Source: Ructibacterium gallinarum
Lineage (GTDB): Bacteria > Bacillota > Clostridia > Monoglobales > Monoglobaceae
Reading direction: 5' to 3'
Assembly (NCBI RefSeq): GCF_014982785.1
Contig: NZ_JADCKB010000002.1
Location: 124,001 to 188,000, forward strand
DNA: 64,000 nucleotides
Positions 43,993 to 52,207 of the stretch are shown here, in pieces. The notes beneath the pieces are model-generated. The model saw only the letters and a list, made by a program, of their open reading frames with translations, did not search any database and was not told the DNA's origin. The translations under genes and the position numbers were made by a program. Every line of letters starts with the position of its first letter. Positions within the stretch are counted from its first letter, which is position 1.

Positions 43993-44664
43993 TTAGCCCA
44001 TATAATCGCCGTTATAGCTGACCAAAACCGCAGAGCTGATACCTTCAATCTTTGATGCGCTGTTGACAAAAGAGGTATCTTCATCTTTTAGTCTAATTTC
44101 AAAATTCATTTCAATGTGGTCATCGGTAACAGTTTTACTCTTCACAATCAGTTTGCTGACATGATTCTTCAGAAATTCGGTCACAGCGGTTTCCGCCGCC
44201 TGATCCCGGCACTGCAATACCATAATATATGGGGTGTCGCGGGTTTTCTTATTGACAAAAATCAAAAGGATCAGCCCGATAAAGACGCTTCCGAACACCG
44301 CAAGGGGAATCATACCCGCCGCAAGCACAATACCAACCGCAATGGACCAGAATAAAAACGCAATGTCAAGGGGTTCTTTGATGGCGGTACGAAAACGCAC
44401 AATAGACAGCGCACCAACCATACCAAGGGACAGTACCACGTTACTGGTAACCGCCAAAATGACCAAAGTACTGATCATAGTCAAGGCAATCAAGGTTACC
44501 CCAAAACCGGAAGAATACATCACACCGCGGAAGGTCTTTTTATAAATTAAAAAGATAAAAATACCAATACCAAACGCCAAACCCAGCGCAATTACCATAT
44601 CAAGAATGGTAACCGCACTTACATTTTCCAAAAAACTCGATTTAAATATATCCTGAAAGCTCAT
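43993..44664 (-). CDS. DUF4956 membrane protein
   Basis: 223 residues. Four hydrophobic segments in the first about 140 residues, with the signature VLSLGMVGALSIVRFRTAIKEPLDIAFLFW at about 73-102, then a cytoplasmic ferredoxin-like domain (IMVLQCRDQAAETAVTEFL). The DUF4956 family regularly sits between VTC polymerases and CotH proteins, and is presumed to take part in polyphosphate handling. Spacing to both neighbours is about 20 nt. Confidence 0.88.
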   Translation of the reverse strand: MSFQDIFKSSFLENVSAVTILDMVIALGLAFGIGIFIFLIYKKTFRGVMYSSGFGVTLIALTMISTLVILAVTSNVVLSLGMVGALSIVRFRTAIKEPLDIAFLFWSIAVGIVLAAGMIPLAVFGSVFIGLILLIFVNKKTRDTPYIMVLQCRDQAAETAVTEFLKNHVSKLIVKSKTVTDDHIEMNFEIRLKDEDTSFVNSASKIEGISSAVLVSYNGDYMG

Positions 44665-44685
44665 AATCTTCTCCTCACACTTTGA

Positions 44686-45360
44686 TTATCCATAAATTCG
44701 GCAGGCCGCATATTTGGAAAATGCCTGTGTCCGCCGGTTGTTTAACTGCAAAATATCTAAAATAAACTGGGGAATGAAAGCATCATACTTTACCTCCAAA
44801 AGCACCGTTTCCGATGCGGAAACCGTGGGAACAAAAACATCAAAAAAATCTTTTTGATATACCCCGGTTCGGATATTTTTGTCAATGGTAATTCTTACAT
44901 TTCCCGCAGAAAAAACATAGGGAATCCTTTCATAATCCACCAGGGTTTTTGGCTGCAAAAGCTGGCTCTTCATCTTGGAATACAACTCCGAAAGAAGCGG
45001 CCTTTCTGTTTCCGTTGCCATCCAGGAAATATCCCCTGCAAGAATTTTTTCGGTTTCTTCCCGGGTAATTGGTACGGATTTCTTATTACACAGACCGTTA
45101 ATTTTACTCTTTTTTTCAAGATGAATTACACTATCGTTGCCATTATAAAACCGGATTCGAAACTTTTCCCGTTTATTGACTCCATCAATTTTTTCTTTCA
45201 GCGCTTTATCATCCGGTGTATCAAAATACAGGCTTCTAATATGGTACATTCCGTTTTTCCCGGTATGAGGATCCTTTTTCATCACCGCGTCCAGCCGCTG
45301 TTTCAGCACAAGATAATCCATATAATTAATGGGATACTTATACTCATGCCGCATTTTCAT
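44686..45360 (-). CDS. VTC-domain polyphosphate polymerase-like protein
   Basis: 224 residues. The tunnel-fold signature is present: RHEYKYPIN at the start, MYHIRSLYFDTPDDKALKEKIDG, REKFRIRFYNG, IHLEKKSKINGLCNKKSV, TLVDYERIPYVF, RITIDKNIRTG, LLEVKYDAFIPQFI, matching the basic residues and catalytic acidic positions of VTC enzymes that make polyphosphate from ATP. The start is the Met 8 nt behind GAGG; a GTG three codons earlier lies too close. First gene of the operon; a PhoP/WalR-type box lies upstream. Confidence 0.88.
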   Translation of the reverse strand: MKMRHEYKYPINYMDYLVLKQRLDAVMKKDPHTGKNGMYHIRSLYFDTPDDKALKEKIDGVNKREKFRIRFYNGNDSVIHLEKKSKINGLCNKKSVPITREETEKILAGDISWMATETERPLLSELYSKMKSQLLQPKTLVDYERIPYVFSAGNVRITIDKNIRTGVYQKDFFDVFVPTVSASETVLLEVKYDAFIPQFILDILQLNNRRTQAFSKYAACRIYG

Positions 45361-45430
45361 GACAATCACCTCTTTCTGCTGTTATTGTAAGAGCGAAACC
45401 TTAAAATTAACTTAAAAAAGCCGTCTTATT

Positions 45431-45458
45431 TATGAACGGTTTGTAAATCCTTTGTAAA
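45431..45458 (-). promoter_or_regulatory. PhoP/WalR-type tandem box upstream of the VTC operon
   Basis: On the minus strand TTTACA-N5-TTTACA-N5-TTCATA, starts exactly 11 bp apart; all three fit the PhoP-box pattern TT(A/C/T)A(C/T)A. The first two read as TGTAAA-N5-TGTAAA on the other strand, so WalR is the alternative. Control by phosphate starvation would suit a polyphosphate operon. Confidence 0.55.
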
Positions 45459-45460
45459 CA

Positions 45461-45494
45461 AAAAAAGAGCCGGCAAAAATAACCGGCTCTTTTG
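45461..45494 (-). terminator. Terminator of the hydrogenase operon
   Basis: Arms AAAGAGCCGG and CCGGCTCTTT around AAAAATAA-type loop, with a T run on the minus strand. Confidence 0.88.
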
Positions 45495-45504
45495 CATCTT
45501 TTTC

Positions 45505-46944
45505 TTAGCGAAAATGCTTGATGGCATCCTCGATGCTTTTTTCTTTGGCTTCTTTTCCATATTTATCAATTTCAAGTTTATTTTTCGGTCCATGGGTCAA
45601 ACAGCCGGCGCCGCCGATACATCCGCCCACACAAGCCATACCTTCAATAAAGTTGGCCTTAAGCACACCTTTTGACGCTTTCAGCAGTGCCATACGGCAT
45701 TCCTCAATTCCATCGCAGGAAATGCCTTCCAGTTGGAAATCCGTAACACCCTGCTCAAGCAGTGCTTCTGCCACCGCGTCTGCAAGACCGCCGCACCGGG
45801 CAAAAATCCGGCCGTAATAGGACGCATTATCAAGCGGACTTTCTTCTAAGGAAGTCATATCAATATTCCGGCTGTCAATTAAAGCCTGCAGTTCTGCAAA
45901 AGTCAGGGCGCTGTCTACATAAGGTTTTACCGTATCCAGCCGAATCTCCATTTTCTTTGCCGTACAGGGGCCGATAAATACCACCTTTCCCTCTGGATCC
46001 ATTTCTTTGATTTTCTTTGAAATGGTTGCCATAGGAGAGAGATTATGCGAAACATTCTCTTTCAGCTGTGGAAATGCCTTTTGCACATAAGATACAAAAG
46101 CCGGACAGCAGGAACTGGTCAAAAATCCCTTTTCTGCAAGTTCTGCCGCTTCGTTATATGCCACCATATCCGCGCCCAGCGCCGCTTCTACCACACTATG
46201 AAAACCCAGCGCTTTGATTCCGCTGACCACCTGTCCCAGCTTTAAAGAGCTGTCATAGGTAAACTGAGAGGCAATAGAAGGCGCAATGACCGCATATACT
46301 TTATACTTGGTGTTATTCTCACTCTTTTTAATCATATCAATGACTTCCAAGATATAGGACTTATCCATAATCGCACCAAAAGGACACTGATACACGCAGG
46401 CGCCGCAGGCGATACATTTTTCGTTGTCAATCTTTGCAGACTTATCATATTCATTCATTCCAATGGCGCCGATTTTGCAGGCCTCCACACAAGGACGCTG
46501 ATAATCCTTAATGGCGCTGTAAGGACAAACCTTGGCGCACATACCGCAGTTGACGCATTTTTCTTTATCAATATGCGCTTTTTGATTTTCATCAAAGGTG
46601 ATAGCACCCTTTTTACAAGCGTCCTCACAGCGGTGCGCAATACAACCCCGGCAGTTATCCGTTACTTGATAGCCGCCTACCGGGCAGCCGTCACAGGCAA
46701 TATTCAAAACTTCAATCACATTGGGATTGTCCTTATGCCCTCCCGACGCCATATCAATCCGCTGGGCAACAATAGCGCGTTCTTTATAGATACAGCAGCG
46801 CATGGTGGGTTTATCTCCCACAATATTCCCGGCAATGGCGTCAAAGCTGCCAACCAGCGTATCATCCCACGCGTGCCGGGCCACCTCCCGCAAAACCTTA
46901 TATTCCAGATACTGTACCTGGGTATCAAATTTTTTTATTGTCAT
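45505..46944 (-). CDS. FeFe hydrogenase, group B-like
   Basis: 479 residues. N-terminal Cys-rich module (CDGCPVGGYQVTDNCRGC, then C.DACKKGAI), several 4Fe-4S ferredoxin sites (CVNCGMCAKVCPYSA, CIACGACVYQCPFGA) and a catalytic H-cluster domain with L1 SSCCPAF at about 280, L2 GPCTAKK at about 322 and L3 MACVGGCIGG at about 433. These variants fit group B rather than the classic TSCCPGW/MPCxxK group A. It may consume or make H2 with ferredoxin. Last gene of the sensing operon, and the effector candidate. Confidence 0.85.
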   Translation of the reverse strand: MTIKKFDTQVQYLEYKVLREVARHAWDDTLVGSFDAIAGNIVGDKPTMRCCIYKERAIVAQRIDMASGGHKDNPNVIEVLNIACDGCPVGGYQVTDNCRGCIAHRCEDACKKGAITFDENQKAHIDKEKCVNCGMCAKVCPYSAIKDYQRPCVEACKIGAIGMNEYDKSAKIDNEKCIACGACVYQCPFGAIMDKSYILEVIDMIKKSENNTKYKVYAVIAPSIASQFTYDSSLKLGQVVSGIKALGFHSVVEAALGADMVAYNEAAELAEKGFLTSSCCPAFVSYVQKAFPQLKENVSHNLSPMATISKKIKEMDPEGKVVFIGPCTAKKMEIRLDTVKPYVDSALTFAELQALIDSRNIDMTSLEESPLDNASYYGRIFARCGGLADAVAEALLEQGVTDFQLEGISCDGIEECRMALLKASKGVLKANFIEGMACVGGCIGGAGCLTHGPKNKLEIDKYGKEAKEKSIEDAIKHFR

Positions 46945-46961
46945 AATACACCTCTCCTGAA

Positions 46962-48137
46962 TCAGTAATACTCAATGGTAACCGTTTTGCCCATTTTTTT
47001 CAGGCACTCGGTCAGCTCCTCAATCAGCCGCATCTTTATACTAAAGGTGATCGGAAGATCCGGATTCTGGTGGGCAGAATTAATCGCACGGCCCGCATAA
47101 AAATTCACATCCGTTGCCTCCTGAAACAAAAGCCTTGCGATTTGAGAAGCCCCATCCTGGTGATAGCCCCACTCTTCAAACAGGCTGTTGTTGTCAAGAT
47201 AATTTCTGGCATATTCCAAAACACGGCTGATGGTGATGACCCCTTCGGTTACCAGATCCACCCCTTCAATTTTGGCAGTAGGCGGAATATGAGGATCAAA
47301 ATAATCCATCTCCGGTATCACCTCTTTGCCCAGATAACGGGCGGCAATGGCGCTTGACGTCCCGCCGCATACAATATGTTTGCCCTCTTCTGAGAAGAAC
47401 TTAGACAGCATCGCCGCATCGTCTTTTTTGTCCGCCGGCGGTCCAATCATTAAATTACAGGTTTTCCTTTTTCTAATCTGCACCGTGGTAATGGTGGTAT
47501 CATCCCCCGGCCGGCCCGCATACAAACGGTTACACTCATCCGAAATCAATGAGGTAATGGTCTTGGCGGTCAGCGTCCAGTTATACCGCTCTTCAATAAA
47601 GGTTATAATATTTTCCCTCTGCCAGCCGTAATTCAGGACTTCCCCCACCCCGGCATAGATGGCGCCGTCACTCATGGCAATAAATACGTCATTCAGTTCC
47701 AGAGTCAGCCGGGTCTCATGAATGGTCTTTCCCTCCACCACCCGGCTGGTTACCGGATAGTCATAATGTTTGCCGTTTCGGAGCAGAATCACCATGGGGT
47801 TGTCAAACTGGATCATTTCCACCTCCCGGTTTTCGATAAACCGCATAATGGTAAAAGTGGAATAGGCAACGCCCCGTTTCTGACACACCGGAAGTGTCGC
47901 TGCAATGGTGGATACACATTCATCCACACTCAGCCCCGCCGCAATCATGGTAGAAATAATTTTTGAGGTTAAGGTAGACAAAATATTTGCCTTCACTCCG
48001 CTTCCCAAACCATCTGCCAAAACCACAATCAGTTCCGCGTTTTCTTTCCGGATAATCTCCACCATATCCCCGCAAAGCTGTTCTCCCCGCTTGTTTAAAC
48101 TAAGGGTTCCAACGTCAGCAAATAATCTATTCTTCAT
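46962..48137 (-). CDS. SpoIIE-type PP2C protein phosphatase
   Basis: 391 residues, no membrane segment. PP2C metal motifs: LIVVLADGLGSGVKANILS at about 34-52, DVFIAMSDGAIYAGVGE at about 151-167, PGDDTTITTVQI near 210. An extra C-terminal domain of about 170 residues (from KTCNLMIGPPADKKDD) follows. It dephosphorylates a Ser/Thr on a partner protein. It overlaps the sensory hydrogenase gene by 11 nt, so H2 or redox sensing probably sets its activity. Confidence 0.85.
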   Translation of the reverse strand: MKNRLFADVGTLSLNKRGEQLCGDMVEIIRKENAELIVVLADGLGSGVKANILSTLTSKIISTMIAAGLSVDECVSTIAATLPVCQKRGVAYSTFTIMRFIENREVEMIQFDNPMVILLRNGKHYDYPVTSRVVEGKTIHETRLTLELNDVFIAMSDGAIYAGVGEVLNYGWQRENIITFIEERYNWTLTAKTITSLISDECNRLYAGRPGDDTTITTVQIRKRKTCNLMIGPPADKKDDAAMLSKFFSEEGKHIVCGGTSSAIAARYLGKEVIPEMDYFDPHIPPTAKIEGVDLVTEGVITISRVLEYARNYLDNNSLFEEWGYHQDGASQIARLLFQEATDVNFYAGRAINSAHQNPDLPITFSIKMRLIEELTECLKKMGKTVTIEYY

Positions 48138-49803
48138 CGGCCAGCGTCTCCTTCAGCTTGGTCAGGGCAATCTTGGTCTCCGCCGTGGTCTCTCCCAGCA
48201 GGGATGCAATCTCCTGTACCACACGCATCTGCTTTTCTACTACTTTATCCGTAATTTCTATCACCTGACGGTTATGGGATTCCTTATTTTCCCGCATTTT
48301 TTCTTCCTCGGTCACATCCTTCATAATACTCATGATAATATGGTATTCTTTATCATAAATGACCGTTTCTTCTACATATTTTTGATATTCATCAAGATAT
48401 TTTTTCTTTTCATAAATATTTTTGCCCTCGGTCATACAAAGCAGATAATCCGCCGGGTTCAAAAGCCGCACCACAGGCTCTCCCTGATACTCCGCCTGAT
48501 TTTTGATGTTCAAGATCTCCTGCGCCGCCGTATTCATCTGCTGCAGCTCCAGCTGCTCATTCAGCACAATAATCCCATTTGGCGTATTGTTAATGATTTT
48601 ATCTGAAAAAGACTCCGCCTTTTCCTTTAAATACGGCAGACACATGGTAAGATCCGCTTTTCCAGCCAGCACCGCAACCGCCTTTTCCCGGCAGGTGTTA
48701 TAGCCGCAGCTGCCGCAGTTAAGCTCCTGATCCTTATTGTGCTTACCCATTTTTCTGAGAATTTCCTCAATGGCCGCGCTTCCCGGCATCTGCCTGCTCT
48801 TGCCCTCAAAGGGCATGGATTTGTGAAGTACCGACTTATCCGGCATCAAAAGGTCATGATCTACCTTTTTGGCCGTCTTTTTGAGAGCCGCCAGCTCCTG
48901 CAGATGGTGCATATTCTCTTTGTCCATGGCAGGGCCGCCCAGACAGCTTCCGGAGCAAGCTGACATCTCAATAAAACAGTTATTTAAATTGCCGCTTTCA
49001 ATATCTTCAAGAGCAGACATGCAGTTTTCAATCCCATCGACCGCGATATAAGTATAATCCTCTTCAAGATCCATAGAATCCAAAATTCCGCCGCAGGAAG
49101 GAAACAACCGTGCCCTTGCGGGCTTTCTGGTATCAGGCATGCTTTGATCAAGCGTAATTTCTTCTTCTTTTAACCAGGCGGTAAGTTCCTCAAAGGTGAG
49201 CGCCAAATCCACTAGATTTTTGCTGTGGTCGGTCTCATCCTTTTTTGCAAGACAGGGGCCGATAAACACGGTCAGGCACTCGGGATGCTCTGTCTTCATT
49301 TTGGCGCAATGCGCCTGCATGGGCGATAAAACCTTTGCAAGATACTGAAGGGCAATGGGATATTTCTTCTGTACCAAGGAATTGACCGTATGACAGCAGG
49401 AAGAAATAATCACCTTCTGCTCCCGGTTTTTCACCATTTCTTCATACCTTTTCTTCACAATGGTAGCGCCAATGGCAGTTTCTTCCACGGCGGCAAATCC
49501 CAGCTTTTGAAGCGCTTTTTCCATGGCGTCAATGCTCACCCTGTAATTTCCTGCAAAACTGGGCGCAAGGCTCACATATACCGGTGTTCCGGACGCGATC
49601 ATCTCTTTTGCCCTGCCCACGTCGTTTCGAATTTGTTTGGCGTTCTGCGGGCAGTTCACATAGCACCGGCCGCAGAGAATACACTCATCCGAAATGATAT
49701 GCGCCTGATTCTCCGAAAATCGAATGGATTTCACCGGACAATACCTAATGCATTTATAACAGTTTTTACAATTTGATTTTTTCAGCTGCAAACATGGTTC
49801 CAT
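48127..49803 (-). CDS. Sensory FeFe hydrogenase with Fe-S and PAS domains (group C-like, HsfB type)
   Basis: 558 residues from the Met behind GAGGGG. Two 4Fe-4S sites (CKNCYKCIRYCPV, CILCGRCYVNCPQ), an H-cluster domain with altered motifs SSCCHTVN at about 133, GPCLAKK at about 182 and SACSGSCLGG at about 281, a four-Cys Fe-S domain (CGSCGYNTCREKA..MC) near 362-385, and a PAS domain (IINNTPNGIIVLNEQLELQQMN onward) with a C-terminal coiled coil. It lacks the usual catalytic environment, so it probably senses H2 or redox state and signals to the downstream phosphatase. Confidence 0.88.
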   Translation of the reverse strand: MEPCLQLKKSNCKNCYKCIRYCPVKSIRFSENQAHIISDECILCGRCYVNCPQNAKQIRNDVGRAKEMIASGTPVYVSLAPSFAGNYRVSIDAMEKALQKLGFAAVEETAIGATIVKKRYEEMVKNREQKVIISSCCHTVNSLVQKKYPIALQYLAKVLSPMQAHCAKMKTEHPECLTVFIGPCLAKKDETDHSKNLVDLALTFEELTAWLKEEEITLDQSMPDTRKPARARLFPSCGGILDSMDLEEDYTYIAVDGIENCMSALEDIESGNLNNCFIEMSACSGSCLGGPAMDKENMHHLQELAALKKTAKKVDHDLLMPDKSVLHKSMPFEGKSRQMPGSAAIEEILRKMGKHNKDQELNCGSCGYNTCREKAVAVLAGKADLTMCLPYLKEKAESFSDKIINNTPNGIIVLNEQLELQQMNTAAQEILNIKNQAEYQGEPVVRLLNPADYLLCMTEGKNIYEKKKYLDEYQKYVEETVIYDKEYHIIMSIMKDVTEEEKMRENKESHNRQVIEITDKVVEKQMRVVQEIASLLGETTAETKIALTKLKETLADEE

Positions 49804-49813
49804 AGCAATCCCC

Positions 49814-50056
49814 TCACAGCACATCTAATACGTGTTCTTTAAAAATCTGATCAAAGTTTTCCTTATTGACGCCTACCACAATCTCATCATCAATTTTAAC
49901 ACTGACTCCATCGGTACACTTTCCAAGACAAAACGCCGCCGCCAATTCTACCTTGTCTTCCAGATGACGGCTCTCAATATTTTCTTTCATCAGATTGATA
50001 ATATCATACGAGCCCCGAAGATGACAGGAACTTCCCACACAAACACTGATTTTCAT
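49814..50056 (-). CDS. Thioredoxin-like 2Fe-2S ferredoxin (NuoE/HydC-type)
   Basis: 80 residues. Ligands Cys6, Cys11, Cys43 and Cys47 (VCVGSSCHLRGS and AAFCLGKCTDG) give the 2Fe-2S pattern of NuoE C-terminal domains. First gene of the hydrogen-sensing operon; the sensory hydrogenase begins 10 nt later. It probably passes electrons to or from it. A GCCGTC/GACGGC hairpin lies just upstream of its ribosome site. Confidence 0.88.
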   Translation of the reverse strand: MKISVCVGSSCHLRGSYDIINLMKENIESRHLEDKVELAAAFCLGKCTDGVSVKIDDEIVVGVNKENFDQIFKEHVLDVL

Positions 50057-50105
50057 TTCCTCAATCCCCCTTTGCCGTCTTTTTGACGGCGTTTCATAAT
50101 ATATT

Positions 50106-50169
50106 TTATAACGGTTTTTTCTCCCGTTTTTTCGTCCTTTTCCAACGGATTTATTATAACGGTTTTTTC
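50106..50169 (-). promoter_or_regulatory. Direct-repeat operator candidate for the hydrogenase operon
   Basis: TTATAACGGTTTTTTC occurs twice (50106-50121 and 50154-50169), 48 bp apart. The promoter-proximal copy overlaps the -10 and the other lies in the 5' UTR. It is not a Rex-type palindrome. Confidence 0.5.
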
Positions 50170-50181
50170 CCTTATTGTCAA
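50153..50181 (-). promoter_or_regulatory. Promoter of the hydrogen-sensing operon
   Basis: On the minus strand TTGACA, 17 nt, TATAAT, about 95 nt before the first gene. Confidence 0.75.
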
Positions 50182-50222
50182 TGTACTTTTCCTATTTTGC
50201 GCCGGCACTTTTTTCTTATTTT

Positions 50223-50427
50223 GTAAAAAAAATATAATATATATTTTTATTGTTGCTGTCGCTGTTGTTGGGGGTGTGGAAATTGTTGAAAAGCAGAGAA
50301 AGTCGCGAAGCAAAGCGGTTTTTGTACATAGGAAAAGCAGGTGGATAACCCTGTTTTGCTTTCAACAGTTTCCACAGTATGGCATGGTTTATAAAAATAC
50401 ACACAGTCCGTCCACATTTTATCCACA
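50223..50427. other. DnaA-box-like cluster beside an AT-rich tract
   Basis: A 30-bp tract of only A and T (50226-50250) is followed by TGTGGAAAT (50275), GGTGGATAA (50340), TTTCCACAG (50369) and a perfect TTATCCACA (50419-50427). This resembles origin or DnaA-titration sites. No dnaA or other origin genes are near, and the plus-strand polC-guaB block to the left argues against a main origin here. No gene is seen between 50057 and 50484. Confidence 0.4.
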
Positions 50428-50450
50428 GGGAAAGTGTGAAAAACCAATGA

Positions 50451-50480
50451 AAACGCCGGGATTCAAATATCCCGGCGTCT
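50451..50480 (-). terminator. Terminator of the XRE gene
   Basis: Arms ACGCCGGGAT and ATCCCGGCGT, adjacent to the stop of the minus-strand XRE reading frame. Confidence 0.75.
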
Positions 50481-50484
50481 GTTT

Positions 50485-50851
50485 TCAATATATCGATTTT
50501 TCCAAAGGGTATGATTCCTCAATTCCACAGGATTTTGCATAGACTTTTACAATTTCCAAAAGATTTTCCATCTGTGAGGGTGTCATTTTTTCAAGATATT
50601 GATGCAATATGGTTTCTGTATTGCTGGGTGTTATACCAAATAATAAATAATCCGCTTCTATATCAAGCGCTTTGCATATCTTTTTTAGTCTGGAAACGGA
50701 AAAACCAGCCAACCCTCGCTCAATATTGCTGATTTGCTGTGCAGAGCCAATGCCTGCTTTCTCTGCCAAATCCTCCTGGGTCATTTTTTTTTAATCGTAT
50801 TTCTTGTATGCGCGCGCCGATTTCTATATTTTCCGGATTGTATGTTACCAT
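50485..50851 (-). pseudogene. XRE-family regulator split by a frameshift in a homopolymer
   Basis: Two minus-strand frames join into one HTH protein: MVTYNPENIEIGARIQEIRLKK in one, and MTQEDLAEKAGIGSAQQISNIERGLAGFSVSRLKKICKAL in the other. The break lies in a run of nine A's (plus-strand T's 50784-50792); eight would restore ...RLKKMTQEDLAEKAG, the normal XRE pattern. The rest (EADYLLFG, then a helical tail) is intact. It may be a real lesion, phase variation, slippage or a base-calling error. Confidence 0.7.
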
Positions 50852-50997
50852 AAATATCCCCCAATAACAAATGCTTATACTGTATAGTATAACGGTTTGA
50901 TGTTTTGTTATGAATGTGCTCAAAGCATTACTTATCAATATATAAGCATTGACATGTCATTCCTTGTTTTTTCGGCGTCTGTCAGCTGACCTATATT

Positions 50998-52104
50998 TTA
51001 TTCATACCAGAAAATATCTTTGTTTCCCATAAGGCGGCTGATGCCTTCCACATAAAAGTAATCGCCATAAATCAGTCCTGCATTGATATTTTGTCCTGAC
51101 GGAAAATTTTCTGTTGCTTCATTTAAAATACACTGTTTCTTGTTATCAAAGTTAGAATAATGGTCGGTCAGGGATTTTAAAATATGGTAAGCCGCGTCCC
51201 GGTAAAGGGGTTTTTCAAAATCTGAAACATGGTCAGAAAGCTCTAACAGGCCGCAGGCGCCGCAGGCCGCCGCCGAAGAATCCCGGGGAGTGTCAGCATT
51301 GCGGGCAACACGGAAATCCCAGTGCGCCACATAATCTTCCGGAAGATTGGCAAGATAGAAGTTGGCAACCCGCTTTGCTGCCTCTAAAATCTCTGTATCT
51401 CCGGTTGCGCGGTAGCTCAGCGGCAGGCCGTAAAGCGCCCAGGCGGTTCCGCGTGACCAGGCAGAATCGGGACGAGCCGCCTGCCCGTGTAATGATTCAA
51501 TAAATTCTCCGGTTTCCGGATCAAAGGATAAAACATGGTTGACAGAACCGTCTTTCCTTACAAAATATTCAATGACGGTTCTGGCATGTGCATGGGCAAT
51601 GTGACGAAAACGTGGATTATCCAATGCTTTGGAAGCCCAGTAGAGCAGAGTTAAATTCATACAGCAGTCAATGATGGCCCATCCGTTTGGCTGGTTCCAT
51701 GCCTGAATAAAGCTGCCTTTGAGATTAAAGCGAGAGGCCAAAAACGCCGCCGCTTTCATGCACCGGCGCCTAGATTCTTCATTGCCGGTTATTTTATAGT
51801 CAGCGCAGGCTGACAGCATCCAGAGAAATCCTGCATCATGATCTACGTTATAGTATTCGTCAAGTACCACGTCCATTTTTTCTTCAATTTCTTGCGCGGT
51901 GGTTAGAAATTTTTCATCCTTGGTCTGCTGGTATGCTATCCACAGCATACCCGGCCAAAAGCCGTTGGTCCACCAGTGGGGGGTTCCCTGGTTATATACC
52001 ATATCTTTGCATGCGTGGGGGAACCCTGCTCCAATCTCTGGCAGGGTAGTGTTTAATTTGTTTAAAATTCGTTTCATGGTTTCTTCAGCCCATGTCTGAT
52101 ACAT
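50998..52104 (-). CDS. GH88 unsaturated glucuronyl/galacturonyl hydrolase
   Basis: 368 residues, (alpha/alpha)6 barrel, no signal peptide. Family motifs: WWTNGFWPGMLWIAYQ at about 45-60, DHDAGFLWMLSACADY with the catalytic-type Asp, IIDCCMNLTLLYWA with a second Asp, HGQAARPDSAWSRGTAWALYG and RDSSAAACGACGLLEL. Removes unsaturated uronic acid ends from oligosaccharides made by polysaccharide lyases. The start is the Met 9 nt after GGAGG; an earlier Met abuts it. A divergent AraC regulator gene lies 103 nt away. Confidence 0.9.
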   Translation of the reverse strand: MYQTWAEETMKRILNKLNTTLPEIGAGFPHACKDMVYNQGTPHWWTNGFWPGMLWIAYQQTKDEKFLTTAQEIEEKMDVVLDEYYNVDHDAGFLWMLSACADYKITGNEESRRRCMKAAAFLASRFNLKGSFIQAWNQPNGWAIIDCCMNLTLLYWASKALDNPRFRHIAHAHARTVIEYFVRKDGSVNHVLSFDPETGEFIESLHGQAARPDSAWSRGTAWALYGLPLSYRATGDTEILEAAKRVANFYLANLPEDYVAHWDFRVARNADTPRDSSAAACGACGLLELSDHVSDFEKPLYRDAAYHILKSLTDHYSNFDNKKQCILNEATENFPSGQNINAGLIYGDYFYVEGISRLMGNKDIFWYE

Positions 52105-52140
52105 GATAATCATCCTCCTTTTTTCTCATTATAAAATAAC

Positions 52141-52169
52141 TTTACATTTTTGTGAATATAGCATATAAT
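52141..52169 (+). promoter_or_regulatory. araC-type regulator promoter
   Basis: TTTACA, 17 nt, TATAAT in the divergent intergenic region. Confidence 0.65.
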
Positions 52170-52207
52170 GAATTTGTACTATCTTCTGATTTAGAAAGGA
52201 AAAATCA

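Noticed and set aside
50223-50427. Chromosomal replication origin
   Set aside because: DnaA-like boxes and an AT-rich tract are present, but there is no dnaA/dnaN, and many conserved genes to the left would run against the fork. Kept only as a DnaA-box cluster.
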